Positions 1 through 11,047 of a stretch of DNA of 64,000 nt are shown here, one piece after another (the stretch's first letter is position 1; each line of letters starts with the position of its first letter). The translations under genes were made by a program, and so were the position numbers. The notes below the pieces were generated by a model. The model was not told where the DNA came from. It worked only from the letters and a program-made list of their open reading frames with translations, and searched no databases. The stretch is from Parachlorella kessleri (Eukaryota; Chlorophyta; Trebouxiophyceae; Chlorellales; Chlorellaceae), in NCBI GenBank assembly GCA_001598975.1, contig BBXU01000446.1:1-64000 (forward strand), read 5' to 3'.

Positions 1-54
1 ATATGCATTTCAGGACACCCACTACACAGTCCGCGATCCAGCATTGCCGTTGTT

Positions 55-911
55 TTAGGCCTGCTCACCCTCTATGACCTCCTCTTTGCTACTGTCCAGC
101 TCCAAACCGTCACTCAGGGTGCTTTGGGTGCTCCAGGTTATGGCATATAGACCGCCTGCAACACAAGGTAGCCATGACGGCAAAAGCACCCTAAGCAAGG
201 TTACTGAAACATGAGAAAAGCCAGCTCCAGCAACCCAGCAATGCTTCCTGGGTCTCCCAACAGCAATCCCTCTCTGACACCAAAGCACTGCCTGCTACCA
301 CCGTGTTGGCTGCTGGCGAGGAAACACGGTCTAGCAAACTCTTGAACAAGTAAGGGTAAGCTCTCCAATCTCATAACCCATCTGGGCACTTGACATAACC
401 CATGCGGGCACCAGACGACAGAGTAGCGATGCTAGTGCCCGACGGCGGAGATATTTACTTAGCCCACATGGGCTTCACCCAAGTGGCTCCCTTGATAGTG
501 CTGGCGTGCTGGTTGGGCATCCAGCACGCTGCCAGGCGTACCAGGCACCTCACACAGCTCTATTTCCCCAACCACAGCTGCTTGGACGGCTTTATCCCAC
601 CCACAATTTATGCCCTGCCAACCAAGCGCCTGCCTCAGCGCCTGGGCCCGGGGTGGGCTAGCCCTCCCACCTGTTGGCCGCCAGGGTGGCTGGCTAGAGA
701 CCAGGCCAGCCTGCTGAAGGGCGGAGCCATACTTCTCCAGCAGCGCGGCGCACTCGGTTTCCTGAAGCCACTGGCTCTCAGCCGCCATAAGCACGCGTTC
801 AAGATGCTTACTCTCGGCCTGGGTAACGACGCGGGCCAGCCGGCCGGCTGCATCGCTTGCACGCAAGCAGGCCGGCGCTGGCCGCCTGATCGCTGCGGAA
901 GGCTCAAACAT
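55..911 (-). CDS. Possible small unknown protein (weak model)
   Basis: Not recognised. An ATG at 909-911 (minus strand) opens about 80 codons with an amphipathic, helix-like composition; the centre reads RVVTQAESKHLERVLMAAES. A possible donor follows near 670. Nearer the window edge, a frame ending in TAA at 55-57 gives an acidic tail (LELDSSKEEVIEGEQA) that looks like a real C-terminus. The exons between them could not be joined convincingly. The gene would be divergent from the CAMTA-like gene, with about 380 bp between starts. The plus-strand frame over 402-1046 is most likely an antisense shadow. Function unknown; the model may be partly wrong. Confidence 0.35.
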
Positions 912-1292
912 GGAGGGCTAGGACGCGTCAGTAGTTGCGCAGGCGCCCAGGGTGTGGTGGGTCGCAACCGCAGCAAGGCAACGGCGAAGCAGGCTAAAAG
1001 GGTAAAGTATAGTTGGAACATGCGCGCAGGGAAATGTGACGTATAGGGTAGGGCAACCCCAGGCGTCCCAACATGATGCGCGTTCTGGGACCCAGGGGGG
1101 TCTGGGATCAGATTCAGATTCATCTCCCGATTAAAACCCCCCTGAAACCCCCGTATAATTTTACGAGCGCGTTTATGCAACGTTTAATCTCCGTCCCCTG
1201 CCAAACCGCTTGTCGGGTGCCGCGGCAATTGGCTTGAGTGCACACGGGCTTGAAGGGCACCTACGCACCTGCTTCTGCCCCGTGTCCCGGGC
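912..1292. promoter_or_regulatory. Divergent intergenic region
   Basis: This lies between the weak minus-strand start and the CAMTA-like start. It holds A/C-rich runs near 1130-1155 (two close copies of an AAACCCCC-like word) and no gene. Presumed 5' UTR and promoter; no specific element could be assigned. Confidence 0.3.
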
Positions 1293-4200
1293 ATGGCAGT
1301 CCCTCTCAGCTGGCAGGGGCTGCCTGATCAGTATCAAGATGCCGTGAAAACAATATTGCAGCAAGGCGAAGCGTCATGGCTGCGTAACCCGCAAGTGGCC
1401 TACCTGCTGGCTTTGGGTATTGGTGGTGGCGTCCTGCCCGTGAACCAGGCGCCTGACGTACCAATACAGCAGCCGCATGCCGAAGCCCCGCAGAGTAAGG
1501 ACTACAACGACACTCTTGCTGACCCGCACCCTTGCTCGTATGTCCCTGCAGCTTGGCTTCTCCTCCAGCCCTAATGCTTCCCTGTTGTGCTGCAGTTGGC
1601 TCCTTATTTCTATTTCGAGACAACGTCAGATTCAGGAACGACCTGTTGCCTTGGAGGCCGAGGGAGGGGAGCAACCAGCACCCGATAGGCGAGTCACTGG
1701 GATGATGGCCGTCGTAGGTTGTGAACACAGACAGGCCTCCCTCCCTAACCAAGTGCATCTCCAGTTGAACACAGCAGAGCAGTGTGCCCAAGCAGTCTCG
1801 GGACATACGAAACACACCTGTGCCACTAGCCTCCCTAGAAACCCCACAGGTGTTCCTACCAGGGCCTGCCCGTCCTTTTGCTAGAGCTTGTTCCCACCAA
1901 CGCACCTCTACCCACAGACACTGTGCAAAACCCACGGTGCTGTGGCTGGCCTGCAGTGGTTGGCGAGGTGGAGAGGCTGCGCCTGTACTATGCAACACCG
2001 CCAGACGGCAGGAGGGGCCTCAGGGTGAGTCGGGCTGCAGGGCGCCACCTGCCCAGTTTTGTCATCTTTGCCCAGTGGCCATACTCGCGGTTTGCATGCT
2101 CTGCGCCTGCTTCAGACCCCGCAGGCCAATAGGACCACAGCTGCTCTACTTTGCAGCAAGGCGGTCTGAGTTGCCTGGCCTGGCTTTGCTCCCTTCCTTG
2201 CAGCGGCGGCACACATACTGGCTTCTGGGGGCGGGCAAGGAGCACATACGCCTGGTGCACTACGGGTCTAAGGAGTGGGCTGACCGCGACCCCGAGCCAG
2301 GACCCCCGGAGCTCATACCGCCAACACCGCAGCTGCCTGCCACGGTGCGGGGCCTGCGCAAGAGTTGGCCTAGGCAGGGTGGGACCCGTCTCAGTCGGCT
2401 AGCAGTGCGGCAGGGTTCCTGGCTTGGGATGGATCGTAGCATCAAGAACTTTGTCCCTGGCGGTCTCGGGTCATCTTGGATATTCATCAAGGGGGCTGTC
2501 GTTGTCACATAACCTTCGATTGTCAGGATTAGTAAGAGGCTGCTCATCTCAAGCAAAGACCACTGTGCCTGCCTGCCGATGCAACAGATGAATTGCCCAA
2601 GTCCAAGTAAGCTCCTCTACCTACCTACCTGCAGGCCCCTGTCAGGCTGGTCCGGCCTAGCCAGTGGCCGACTGGCAAGTGGGAGCTGGAGGTGCTGCCG
2701 CAAGCTGAGGAGCCACAGCAGGCACAGCGCCAAGCGCAGCAGCAGCAGCAGGCACAACAGCAAGCGCAGCAGGCGCAGCAGCAGGCACAGCGGCAAGGGG
2801 TGGAGTACCAGCAACAGGACGGCGGGACACAGGATGACATGGACGCGGAGCCGTCCCTGCCGGAAGACGCTGGCCTGCTGTCTCCCCCTTCGCCAAAGCC
2901 ACTCTTGTCAGGGCTGGAGCAGGGGGCCACGACTGCGCCGGTGGGGCAGCAGCAGGTGGTGGGAGCAAGCCTGGTGGCGGGAGTGGAGGGTGGCACGCCT
3001 GCTGTGGAGCTGTTGCGGCGCCCTGGGGACACGCCGCAGCCGGTGGTGCTCGGCCCTGTTTTCGACGACAGCCTGGATGAGATGGAAGACTGGGAGAGCT
3101 TTGTGGTGAGTATGCGGAACAGGGAGGCCAAGCCAGCCACACATGTTGTCGAGGGGCAGGCATGAGAAGCCAGCAGATGGTTTAGGGTAGGTTGAATAGG
3201 GGACTGGCACATTTGGGCCAGCCAGAGCGTCCTGAGGTTCCAGCAGTAGTGCTTGTAAACCTTGTACAGTGTGACGTACATGTGGCCGCCGTGTTTTGCC
3301 GGCTTGCCGCTCACTGCGGCAAGATGCAGAGTCAGAGTTAGCCAGGAGTGCACCTGCAATGAGCTGCTAGCTGTGTCGCGGCAGCTGTGGCTTGCTTGGC
3401 AACCCTGGCGTTGATCTCACAATATGCAGGAGTCGGCGCTGTGGATGGGCCAGCCCATCCCTGCCCACGTGCAGCAGCTGAGCGACGAGGCCCTGGATGA
3501 GTTCATGCTGGATGCGCAGGACGAGCTGCTGGAAGGGCTTGTGGAGGTGGGTGGAAGTCGCTCTTGGGAGTCCGAGCATGGGGGTAAAACTGCTTCGGTT
3601 AGGGAACTGAAGGTCGCCGGTTCGATCCCTGCCGCCCCGGACCTAAAGCCGGCCACTTTAGGTCAACCCTGTACTTCGTACTTGGCTTCAAAGGGGGAGT
3701 TTGCGACCCGAGTTGTTACCTAGAGATGTGTGCCTCTAGTTGGTTCTCCTCCACCTAACTACAGCGTCTCGCTTCAAAGGTCGCCGTGGGGCAGGTTTCC
3801 CAAACTATAAGGGCTTGAGGAGGTGTGTGGAAGTCGCTCTTGGGAGTCCCTGCTGGGCGGTTGGCATCTGCACACGGCTGACTGTCAGTAACCTGCTACG
3901 CTGTGAGACCTGCCACGCAGAGTCTCGAGGTGTGTCCCCTCGTATTGTGCTTGCTGTCCTTGCTGCCTGTCCCTCGTACTATGTCTGCTTCCTTGCTGCC
4001 TGGGTTGGTGTCCCGGCTTGTTGTCTGGGCTTGACGGCTTTTGTACACATACTGGCATACCCATCCTCCAGCTGAGCAGCAGAGCCGGTGCCTGTGGAGA
4101 AATACAAGATGGTGAACAGCACGACAGGCGGCTTCACTGTATGCCGGCATCGCGACACTACCGCCCTGTAGACAAAAGATGTGTGTAAGAAGGAAGTATT

Positions 4201-7200
4201 CAATGTGTTGCCCTGCAGGACTCTCAGCTGCCTGTCCCGTTGGGGATCCAGGCCGTCTCCCCGGGACAAGATACCCTGGCTGGCGGCGCTGCGGTCAGCA
4301 TTGCAGGTAGGCCAACCTGGCACGACAGTCCATTAGCGCATACATTGCACTCAGCCAGCTTTGACAGCTCTCATTACCAGCCACCAACACTAGGGGCGAG
4401 TCACATTGCATACCCAGCCTCTTGTACTCACCGTGCGCCCATGCTGCGTGTGAGCTACGCATTGTACAGCAGGCCTAGCCTCGACAGCTAGCCAAGGCAT
4501 GGTGGAGGCCCCTGCTAAGCCCCATGCCTTGCCTGTGTGCAGTGGTGCGGCAGGGGCCCTTCAGTGAGGCCGCCCTGGCCCTCCTCCAGGCCAGCTTTGG
4601 CGGCGTGGAGGTCAGCGCCATGATGCTGGAGCCGCCAGACTCCCTGGGGGGCGGCGGCCCCGGCACTGTCATCTGCACCGCCCCGCCCCGGGAGCAGCCC
4701 GGCATCGTGCCACTGTTCCTGACCCTGGGCGGCGGCCAGCCCGTCAGCACGCACACTTTCTTCCAGTACGTGGGACCCGGCGGGGCCGCGGCGCATCACC
4801 TGCACCACCCGGTGCCGCCGCCCACCCCCGCCCTGCCGCTGCTGCCGCCGGCGCAGCAGCAGCAGCATGCGGGCGGCAGCAGGGGGGGTGCTGGGAGTGG
4901 TCCAGCGACCGCCCCGCGGGGGCTGTTGGTTGGGGGTCAGCGGGGGCAGGGCCAGCAGCAGCAGTGGCAGCAGCAGCACGAGTGGAAGCAGCAGCACCAG
5001 CATGAGTGGAAGCACCAGCAGCAGCACGAGTGGAAGCACCAGCAGCAGCACGAGTGGAAGCAGCAGCAGCACGAGTGGAAGCAGCAGCAGCAGCCTCACT
5101 GGCAGGGCTCCTCAATCGTATTGAGCCTGGAAAGCGAGCCAGGTGAGCGGCTTGGGGGGCGGTCCTGTTTGCTGGATCACGTGTGAGCTCTGCTGGCTAT
5201 TGTCTACACAAGGAATGCAACCAGCCGCAGCAGGGCCATGGGCGGGCCTGCGCATGCGTTGCTGGAGATGCGGCTTGCCATGGAGGGCTTGCGCATGCAT
5301 TGTTGAGATGCGACCAAGTCGCCATGGTTTCCCGGCCCTCTTCCAAATGCCAGCTGTGGCTTACGCGTATGCAGAGCACGTGTACGGGGACGAGCGCGAG
5401 TGCCAGGCTGCGGTGGAGGCGGGCCGTGCGGCCATGCGTGAGCAGCGCTATGACGACGCCTACGACCAATTCAGTACAGCGGTGGAGCTAGGCCAGAGCA
5501 GTGCAGCCAAGTTCCAGGTGTGGGGGCTGGCAGGGTGGTCAGGGTGACGCACCTTCAGCTACCTTTGGGCAGCGAGGAGAGTGTGACGGCGACGGGAGAG
5601 TGTGAGCGGCTCGGGAGGCACCCTCAACAGACCCAACTTTAACCTGCGCGGCTTCAAGTGTGGGCGGGCCACAACTGGCCTACCTGTGGCAGGTCACAAC
5701 AATTCAAAGTTAGGCACCCTCAAGCTGTCAGAATCACAATATATTCTGGCTGGCTTAGCCAAAGCACTTGGCGTGTGCGGCAGTGATAACGTGTCCTGGA
5801 GAGGGGTGGTGCAGGGTGCGCTGGGTCGCTGTGCTGCGGCTGTCAAGCTGGGCCGGGTGCAGCAGGCGGCAGCCGAGGCACGGTTGGCGCAGCAGCTGGC
5901 GCCTGACAACCCTTGCAGCGCTGTGGCGGAGGGTCTAGCACACATGGCAGACAGCAACATTGCGCCGGCGCTGCGGTGCCTAAAACGGTGTAGAGCCGCA
6001 AACCCTACCTATCCAGGTACCCGGCATTGTGTTAAGTTGGGCAGTTACAACAAAGTGGAGCAACTTCGGTTGTAGGGGTTTGTGTAGGACTGGTTTCAGC
6101 GGGTGACACCATTTGGCCTGCCCGGAAAGGTTATGAGAGCGCGGGGTGGGAGGGTTACTTGTGGCACAGCAGCAGCAGATACTATGGCGGGACTGGCGCA
6201 GGACTTGCCATGAAGGTGTCGTGTAGGGAGCCAATGCGTGGTGTAAATAGTAGAGTAGGAGGAGGTGTTTGATTGCACGTTTGTGGTTTATTATCATTGG
6301 TCAGCGTCCTGGGGAGGGCTCTTGTGTTCAACCCCAACTCACGTCCTGCATGGGTTAGTCACAACCATTTGGTGACCTTCAGTGTTTGGGCAACCCCAGA
6401 CCTGTTTCCTGGCGATGAACGTGTGTTTCTTATCAACAACAGATATTGCAGGCATCGACCGCCTTGCGCAAGCTGCGATTGAAGGCAGCCGGCGCAGGCT
6501 GGGGTTGACTGCCATTGCAACGGTCTCTTCAGGTAGGGGGTTGGATCCTCTGACGCTTTGTTTTGCAAGGGGTTTAAAGCGTTCTGCATGGGGCCTTACA
6601 CTGTGCTGCAGTCCTCGGCCCAGCGTTAAGTAATTTATGTGGGGCCTGGCAGCGGCGACAGTATGGCAGGCGGAGCCTTCCCTGAAAGTGGGTGTCAGCT
6701 GCCACAGCCTGCTGCGCAAATCCCTAAGGCCCTTCTGCTGTCTGACTCCCGTGTGAGTGCCATTTGCATCCCAGGGGCTGGCAAGGCGGCCGAGCAAGAG
6801 GCCCCACTCCAAGTCAAGGCTGCTGTGGCTGCTGCCACCCACGCTGTCAGCTTCAGCAGTGGAGTGCAGCGACCGTCAGAGCCGCAGTTCATGGCCGGGT
6901 TTCCCCCCACCAAGGTGAGGCTCGGGCTTGACGTGGCTGCCTTGCAGGGATGTGGCCTGCATTGGCTGGTGGGCAAAGCCGATAAACGCATAGCTGCACC
7001 ACCCCGCCCGAGTGTTGGCCGCCCCTTGCTTGCCTCCCGTTGCGCGTTTGCTGCATTCCCTGGAACCAGTCTTACCGTCCCCGCTGGTCCCTGCCTGCTC
7101 TGCAGAAGCCTCCCCCCGTGCGCGTCACCACCCCCACCACCATGCCCATGCGCGGGCTGAAGCGTGGCCTCAGCATGCTGAAGGAAGCCGCAGGCGGGCT

Positions 7201-7477
7201 GCTGGGTGGTGCCTGCCGGGGCGGCAGCCCCAACCCCTCCCCCACCGACAGTGAAGGCAGCAAGCGCATGGGCAGCTTTAGGAAGCTCATGCGTCGGCTC
7301 AGCAGCGCCTTCAGCACCGGCGGCGGGGGCAGCAACCGCAAGAGCGGGAACAGCAGCCCTCAGACCTCCAGCGGCCTGTCTAAGACCGGCTCAATAGGGA
7401 CCGCAGCTGTCGAGACGCCTTCCACTCCCACCAGGGGCGACAGCTTCAGAGGGCTGCGGCGCATGATCTCGGGATGA
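1293..7477 (+). CDS. CAMTA-like transcription factor (CG-1 + IPT/TIG + polyQ + TPR-like)
   Basis: Calmodulin-binding transcription activators bind CGCG-type DNA through an N-terminal CG-1 domain. Visible CG-1 pieces, spliced in phase: EASWLRNPQVAYLL (from 1293), GSLFLFRDNVRFRND (after an acceptor near 1594), VERLRLYYATPPDGR (about 1960-2015) and RRHTYWLLGAGKEHIRLVHY (about 2205-2265). The lysine-rich middle of CG-1 (1640-1925) was not resolved. Then come a Q/A-rich exon (2635-3105), an acidic exon (3432-3543) and an IPT/TIG domain on exons 4219-4306 and 4543-5142 (VICTAPPREQPGIVPLFLTL). A glutamine-rich HEWK tandem repeat ends that exon. Exons 5354-5517 and 5815 onward join in phase and carry TPR-like helices (AAMREQRYDDAYDQFSTAVE). 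The last exon (to 7477) is Ser/Gly-rich with basic amphipathic segments. Classical ankyrin repeats and IQ motifs were not seen. If the 3' half is a separate gene, the boundary lies near 5142-5354. Confidence 0.75.
2705..2810 (+). repeat. CAG/CAR-rich tract encoding Gln/Ala repeat
   Basis: Imperfect CAG and GCG/GCA triplets within a CAMTA-like exon encode a Q/A-rich, probably disordered linker after the CG-1 domain. The open frame continues through on both sides. Confidence 0.8.
3533..3849 (+). mobile_element. SINE-like tRNA-derived insertion with 41-bp flanking duplication
   Basis: A 41-bp segment at 3533-3573 recurs at 3809-3849 with two mismatches; the last 23 bases are identical. The 235 bp between them start with a tRNA-like stretch. 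It includes an exact RNA polymerase III B-box (GGTTCGATCC, 3619-3628) inside a near-complete T-arm, followed by a 9-bp-stem hairpin (3640-3648 with 3656-3664). A convincing A-box is not obvious. The left copy spans the end of a CAMTA-like exon and its splice donor, so the duplication also copies a donor. A SINE with a long target-site duplication is the simplest reading; a local segmental duplication around a tRNA relic is the alternative. Confidence 0.55.
3619..3628 (+). promoter_or_regulatory. Pol III B-box-like motif
   Basis: GGTTCGATCC matches the tRNA internal promoter B-box consensus (GGTTCGANNCC) exactly. It sits in a T-arm-like context, with GCCGG upstream and CCTGC downstream. A full cloverleaf with a matching 5' acceptor strand was not found, so this is a tRNA-derived relic rather than a tRNA gene. 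Confidence 0.55.
4951..5100 (+). repeat. In-frame minisatellite encoding Q/H-E-W-K repeats
   Basis: Five units of CACGAGTGGAAG or CATGAGTGGAAG, separated by CAG/CAC runs, encode five HEWK motifs spaced by polyglutamine. The units keep the reading frame, directly after the IPT/TIG domain of the CAMTA-like protein. Confidence 0.85.
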
Positions 7478-8404
7478 GACGCTGCATTGGGGCTGCTCTC
7501 TTCTTCTTTTCCTGGAGGCACCTTGCGCAGCAGGCCACAGTGAATGCCGGGCAGCCAACGTGTAGCAACTCATTGTCCCGCCTAACTGACTGTTGTGAGG
7601 ATTGATGGCAGCATTGACACTTGCTTGCATTAGCTCCTTGTTCATTGGCCGAGCATGAAGCTGAGTTTTCCTGTACCACCACCCATTCCTGCTTATCTGG
7701 TGTGCCATGCGGGCGTGCGCCATGTGCCTGTGTGCAAGCCTGTTGACATTAGTATTGGATATCTATCCGTCGGACCTTGTGAACATTGTTGTTCGTAGGT
7801 CGCCTTGCCAGGGTGTATTTGTCGAGGGACTCCCTGTGGAGCGTGAGTTGCTTTGTTTTCTGCCAGCCGTAGAATGGCTACTTTCTGTTGCCTGACGATT
7901 GTGATGACTTGCGGGGGTCCCAATTATAGGCTGCCTGGGCTTGGTCTGTGGGTTGAGAGGGAGTGGTGTCGGCGGTTGCGGCAGAGCAGAGAGTGACCAC
8001 AGTGCACCCTTACCTCGAATAATCGCACTGTTTGCCATCAATGGCAAGTAGGGTTGCCACAAGGCCGTAAGCAAGGCATTTTCAAGTCAACACGTGTGCA
8101 CTGGCAGTGCACCGCGACGACTTTCGGTCCTTTGCCCATCATGGAGAAGGCAGCGCTCTGCCTGGGACATCCAGCTGGCCGAACTGAAGGCCTGATAGGC
8201 GCTGAACATGATTTGCCCTATGGGCGTGGAACCTGCACGGTCGAACTGCAGCGGCTAGGGCGGCGGCACCTGCAGGACAGTACTGCCGCACCTATCCGTG
8301 GATGCTTCGAGACTCGTGGTACGCTTGCATGCCTGTGAAGTGCATTTGTAAGCATTCAGTTTTGCAATAGGGGGGCAGCGCAAGGAGTTACTAACGTAGC
8401 AGCA
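7478..8404. other. Intergenic: 3' end of CAMTA-like gene and CPN20 promoter
   Basis: There is no supported coding exon on either strand. The frames present are short, lack coding-like composition and match no recognised domain. Both flanking genes are on the plus strand, so this holds one 3' UTR and one promoter. Confidence 0.4.
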
Positions 8405-10062
8405 ATGGCGACCTTCACAGCCCGTGCCTTCACCACCAGGCCTGCCGTGGCTATCAAGCGGAACAGGGGACATCTACAAGTTAGGGCGGCCACTGCTATC
8501 CCATCTGAGGTATGCATTAGTTCAAGACACCCATCTGGCATGACATGTTGAGGTTGACCGAGTCGCACAGTACAGGCAGATGCGTTTTACTAAAGTAGCC
8601 AGTATAGCATAGTCTGGCCAATGCATGTGAATAGCTCACGGATGACTGGCTGCCAACACTGGGTGCATCTAACCCTGGCTTGCAGTTCAGGACAGTTTCC
8701 CCAGTGGGCGACCGCGTCTTTGTGATGGTGGAGCAGGCTGAGGAGAAGACCTCCTCCGGCATCCTGCTACCCTCCAGCGCCCAGAAAAAGCCCACACAGG
8801 GCGAGATTGTGGGTGCCGGCAGTGCCAAGGCCGTCAAGGTGGGGAAGGACGCGGCCGTCGGGTGGCAAGCAGCCGACGCTGCTTGTAGCCTGAGTAGTTG
8901 CATTGTCGTACAAGTACTGTGATGCTTTCTCGGCTCAGCTTACTCTTCTATTTCGAGGGGCGCACCCAAGGATCTCGGGGCAGCGCGCAGCGATTGCGAG
9001 AAGCACTTGCCGTGGGGTGTGCTTGTCTTCCGACTAGTGCTATCTCCACTGCTCTTGCTGTGCTCTTGGTTGTGCAGGCTGGTGACAAGGTGGTGTACTC
9101 CAAGTACGCGGGCACTGAGATCAAGCTGCAGGACAGTGACTATGTGCTGCTCAAGGTGCGAAGCTTGGCTGCGCTGGTGGGCCCTACGGCTCCTTCATTG
9201 TATTGTTTGTATCTGACTGGTGCACCACATGCATTACTGACAGAGGGGAGAGTTCAGGCAAGCACGGTCAGGAATGAGGTCCTCGCCGCACTTGTGTGCT
9301 TGGCTGGCCCCACCCGTTCAGCAACGCCCGGCACAGCCCGCCAAGCTTGTTGTGTGCGTGCTCTCCCCAACCTGGCGCAGGAGGACGATGTGATCGGGCT
9401 GCTGTCCAGCCCGGATGTGTCGCAGCTGAAGCCGCTGCAGGACCGGGTACTGATTGAGGTGCTGGAAGCGGAGGCCAAGACTAAGGGCGGGCTGGTGCTG
9501 ACGGAGGGCGCCAAGGAGAAGCCCACCATGGGCAAGGTGGGGTGCGGGGCGGGCTGTAGGGGGAGCTGGGGGGGTTGGGAGGGGGGGAGGGCCTCTGGTG
9601 ATGGCCTAGTACGGCTGGTTGCAGAACCTCGTGAGCATGGGGGATGGAGGGCATTGCAGCTGGCATGGGACAGGAGGGGAGACTGGCAGCAGCGCACCGT
9701 GAAAGGTCTTGGTTCCCATATGTTCCACACGTGTGAATTGGATCTGCACACCGGTGTGCAGCAGAACCTTGCAGCAGTGCATGCTGAGTGCGGGGTTGTG
9801 GCGCGCTCGGCCCCTGCTGCTTGGCATGGAGAGTGTTGGGTGGAGGGCTCATGCATCGATCTTCTGGTGTGGCTGTGTGCGTGTGCAGGTTGTGGCAGTT
9901 GGTCCTGGCAAGGCTGACGAGGAGGGCAAGGCCTCCACCCCCGCCGTCACCGTGGGCAGCACTGTGCTGTACCAGAAATACAGCGGTACCGAGTTTGAAG
10001 GCGACAATGGCAAGCAGTACATTGTAGTCAGGGAGGCCGACATTATGGCTGCCATCGCTTGA
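8405..10062 (+). CDS. CPN20: Chloroplast 20-kDa co-chaperonin (double GroES)
   Basis: Cap of the plastid Cpn60 chaperonin, which folds stromal proteins such as Rubisco subunits. Five exons join in phase: 8405-8509, 8686-8838, 9078-9155, 9381-9536 and 9889-10062, giving 221 residues. Exon 1 is a basic, hydroxyl-rich transit peptide (starts [12 protein letters not shown]). Two GroES domains follow in tandem. The first has [20 protein letters not shown], the mobile loop ([12 protein letters not shown]) and [11 protein letters not shown]. The second has [32 protein letters not shown] and [11 protein letters not shown]. It ends IMAAIA. Two fused GroES units are diagnostic of plastid Cpn20/Cpn21. 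The first ATG with an uninterrupted transit peptide was chosen as start. Confidence 0.95.
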
Positions 10063-11047
10063 ACAAGATCCGGGTGGTAACATTCAGTATTCAGTTTAGA
10101 TAGGTGGTGCGCTGTTTAGCTTAGGGGGTGGAGGGCTGTGAACCTGACCTGGGGACCCTACAGTCCAGGAGCTGCCTTACAGGGGTTGGGCAGGACGAAA
10201 ACGATGCTGGTGTTACCAAATACGCACATAGCCTTAGGTTGACACCGTGGCAGCACACGCCTGTGTGTTTCCGCGAGAATTATTACTGTTGCCATGGTTT
10301 GCTTGCTAGGTACCGTCTCTCTAGCCTATGGATATCCACGGGCTGCCTCTGGCCTGCCAATACTCATTCGCTTAATTGCTCTCTCCAGTAGAATCCTTGA
10401 CCATGGGTTTGCATATGCGAGCCACACAGTCTGTACGGGAATGCGCGCACCCTTAACTCTTCATCAGAATTGGGACATGTGACATGGATATTTTGGCAGT
10501 ATGCTCCAAGTGCGCTAGCAGTCATGAGGCTCGTCAAGACAGTTTCAGTCTGAGAGCAGCAGCAAAGCAGCAGCACATCAGTGCCTCTGCACTATGTATC
10601 CCTATGCTGTCCGTGTCACAGGACACAACACCCATACTGGCGGACCCTCCACGCCTCATGCACATCCAGCTTGCCAATTTGCAACTATATTCTCTGACCT
10701 CCGTACCTGCCACCATGACAGAAACACCTGTCCTACCGCGCTACTACTACTTGCCATATACACCTCTCCCATTGGCCTTAGCTTTTCTCGGAAAGAGAAC
10801 TACTGGATCAGCACTTAGGCAAGACTCAGGCACATTCTGCATCCAGCCCTGTCAGCCCAGCTCAACTCTCACCCCCTGTTCGCACTACTTGCCACCCATG
10901 CTAATATACTTCACATTGGCATAGTCATTTCAAACAGCCGGCTGCATGCGTGAGCTTGCCGGGGACACCCACTGCTGCACCCGCTGTGTTCTTGGCTCAA
11001 CAGCTGTGCGAAAGGCCATTTGTTGAGGGCCGCTAGGTAGTGGTGCT
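10063..11047. other. Convergent intergenic region
   Basis: This lies between the CPN20 stop and the NAXE-PNPOx stop. Frames are short and unconvincing on both strands. It presumably holds two converging 3' UTRs; no repeat or RNA gene was recognised. Confidence 0.4.

Noticed and set aside
402..1046. 214-codon plus-strand open frame at the left end
   Set aside because: Antisense to a minus-strand exon with more protein-like composition. No domain; GC-rich DNA often gives such shadows.
3574..3640. Possible functional tRNA gene
   Set aside because: The B-box and T-arm are good, but no matching acceptor stem, D-arm or anticodon arm could be folded.
3417..3656. Minus-strand peptide containing AAGIEPATF
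   Set aside because: A known type of artefact from translating tRNA-like or SINE sequence; it overlaps the Pol III B-box region.
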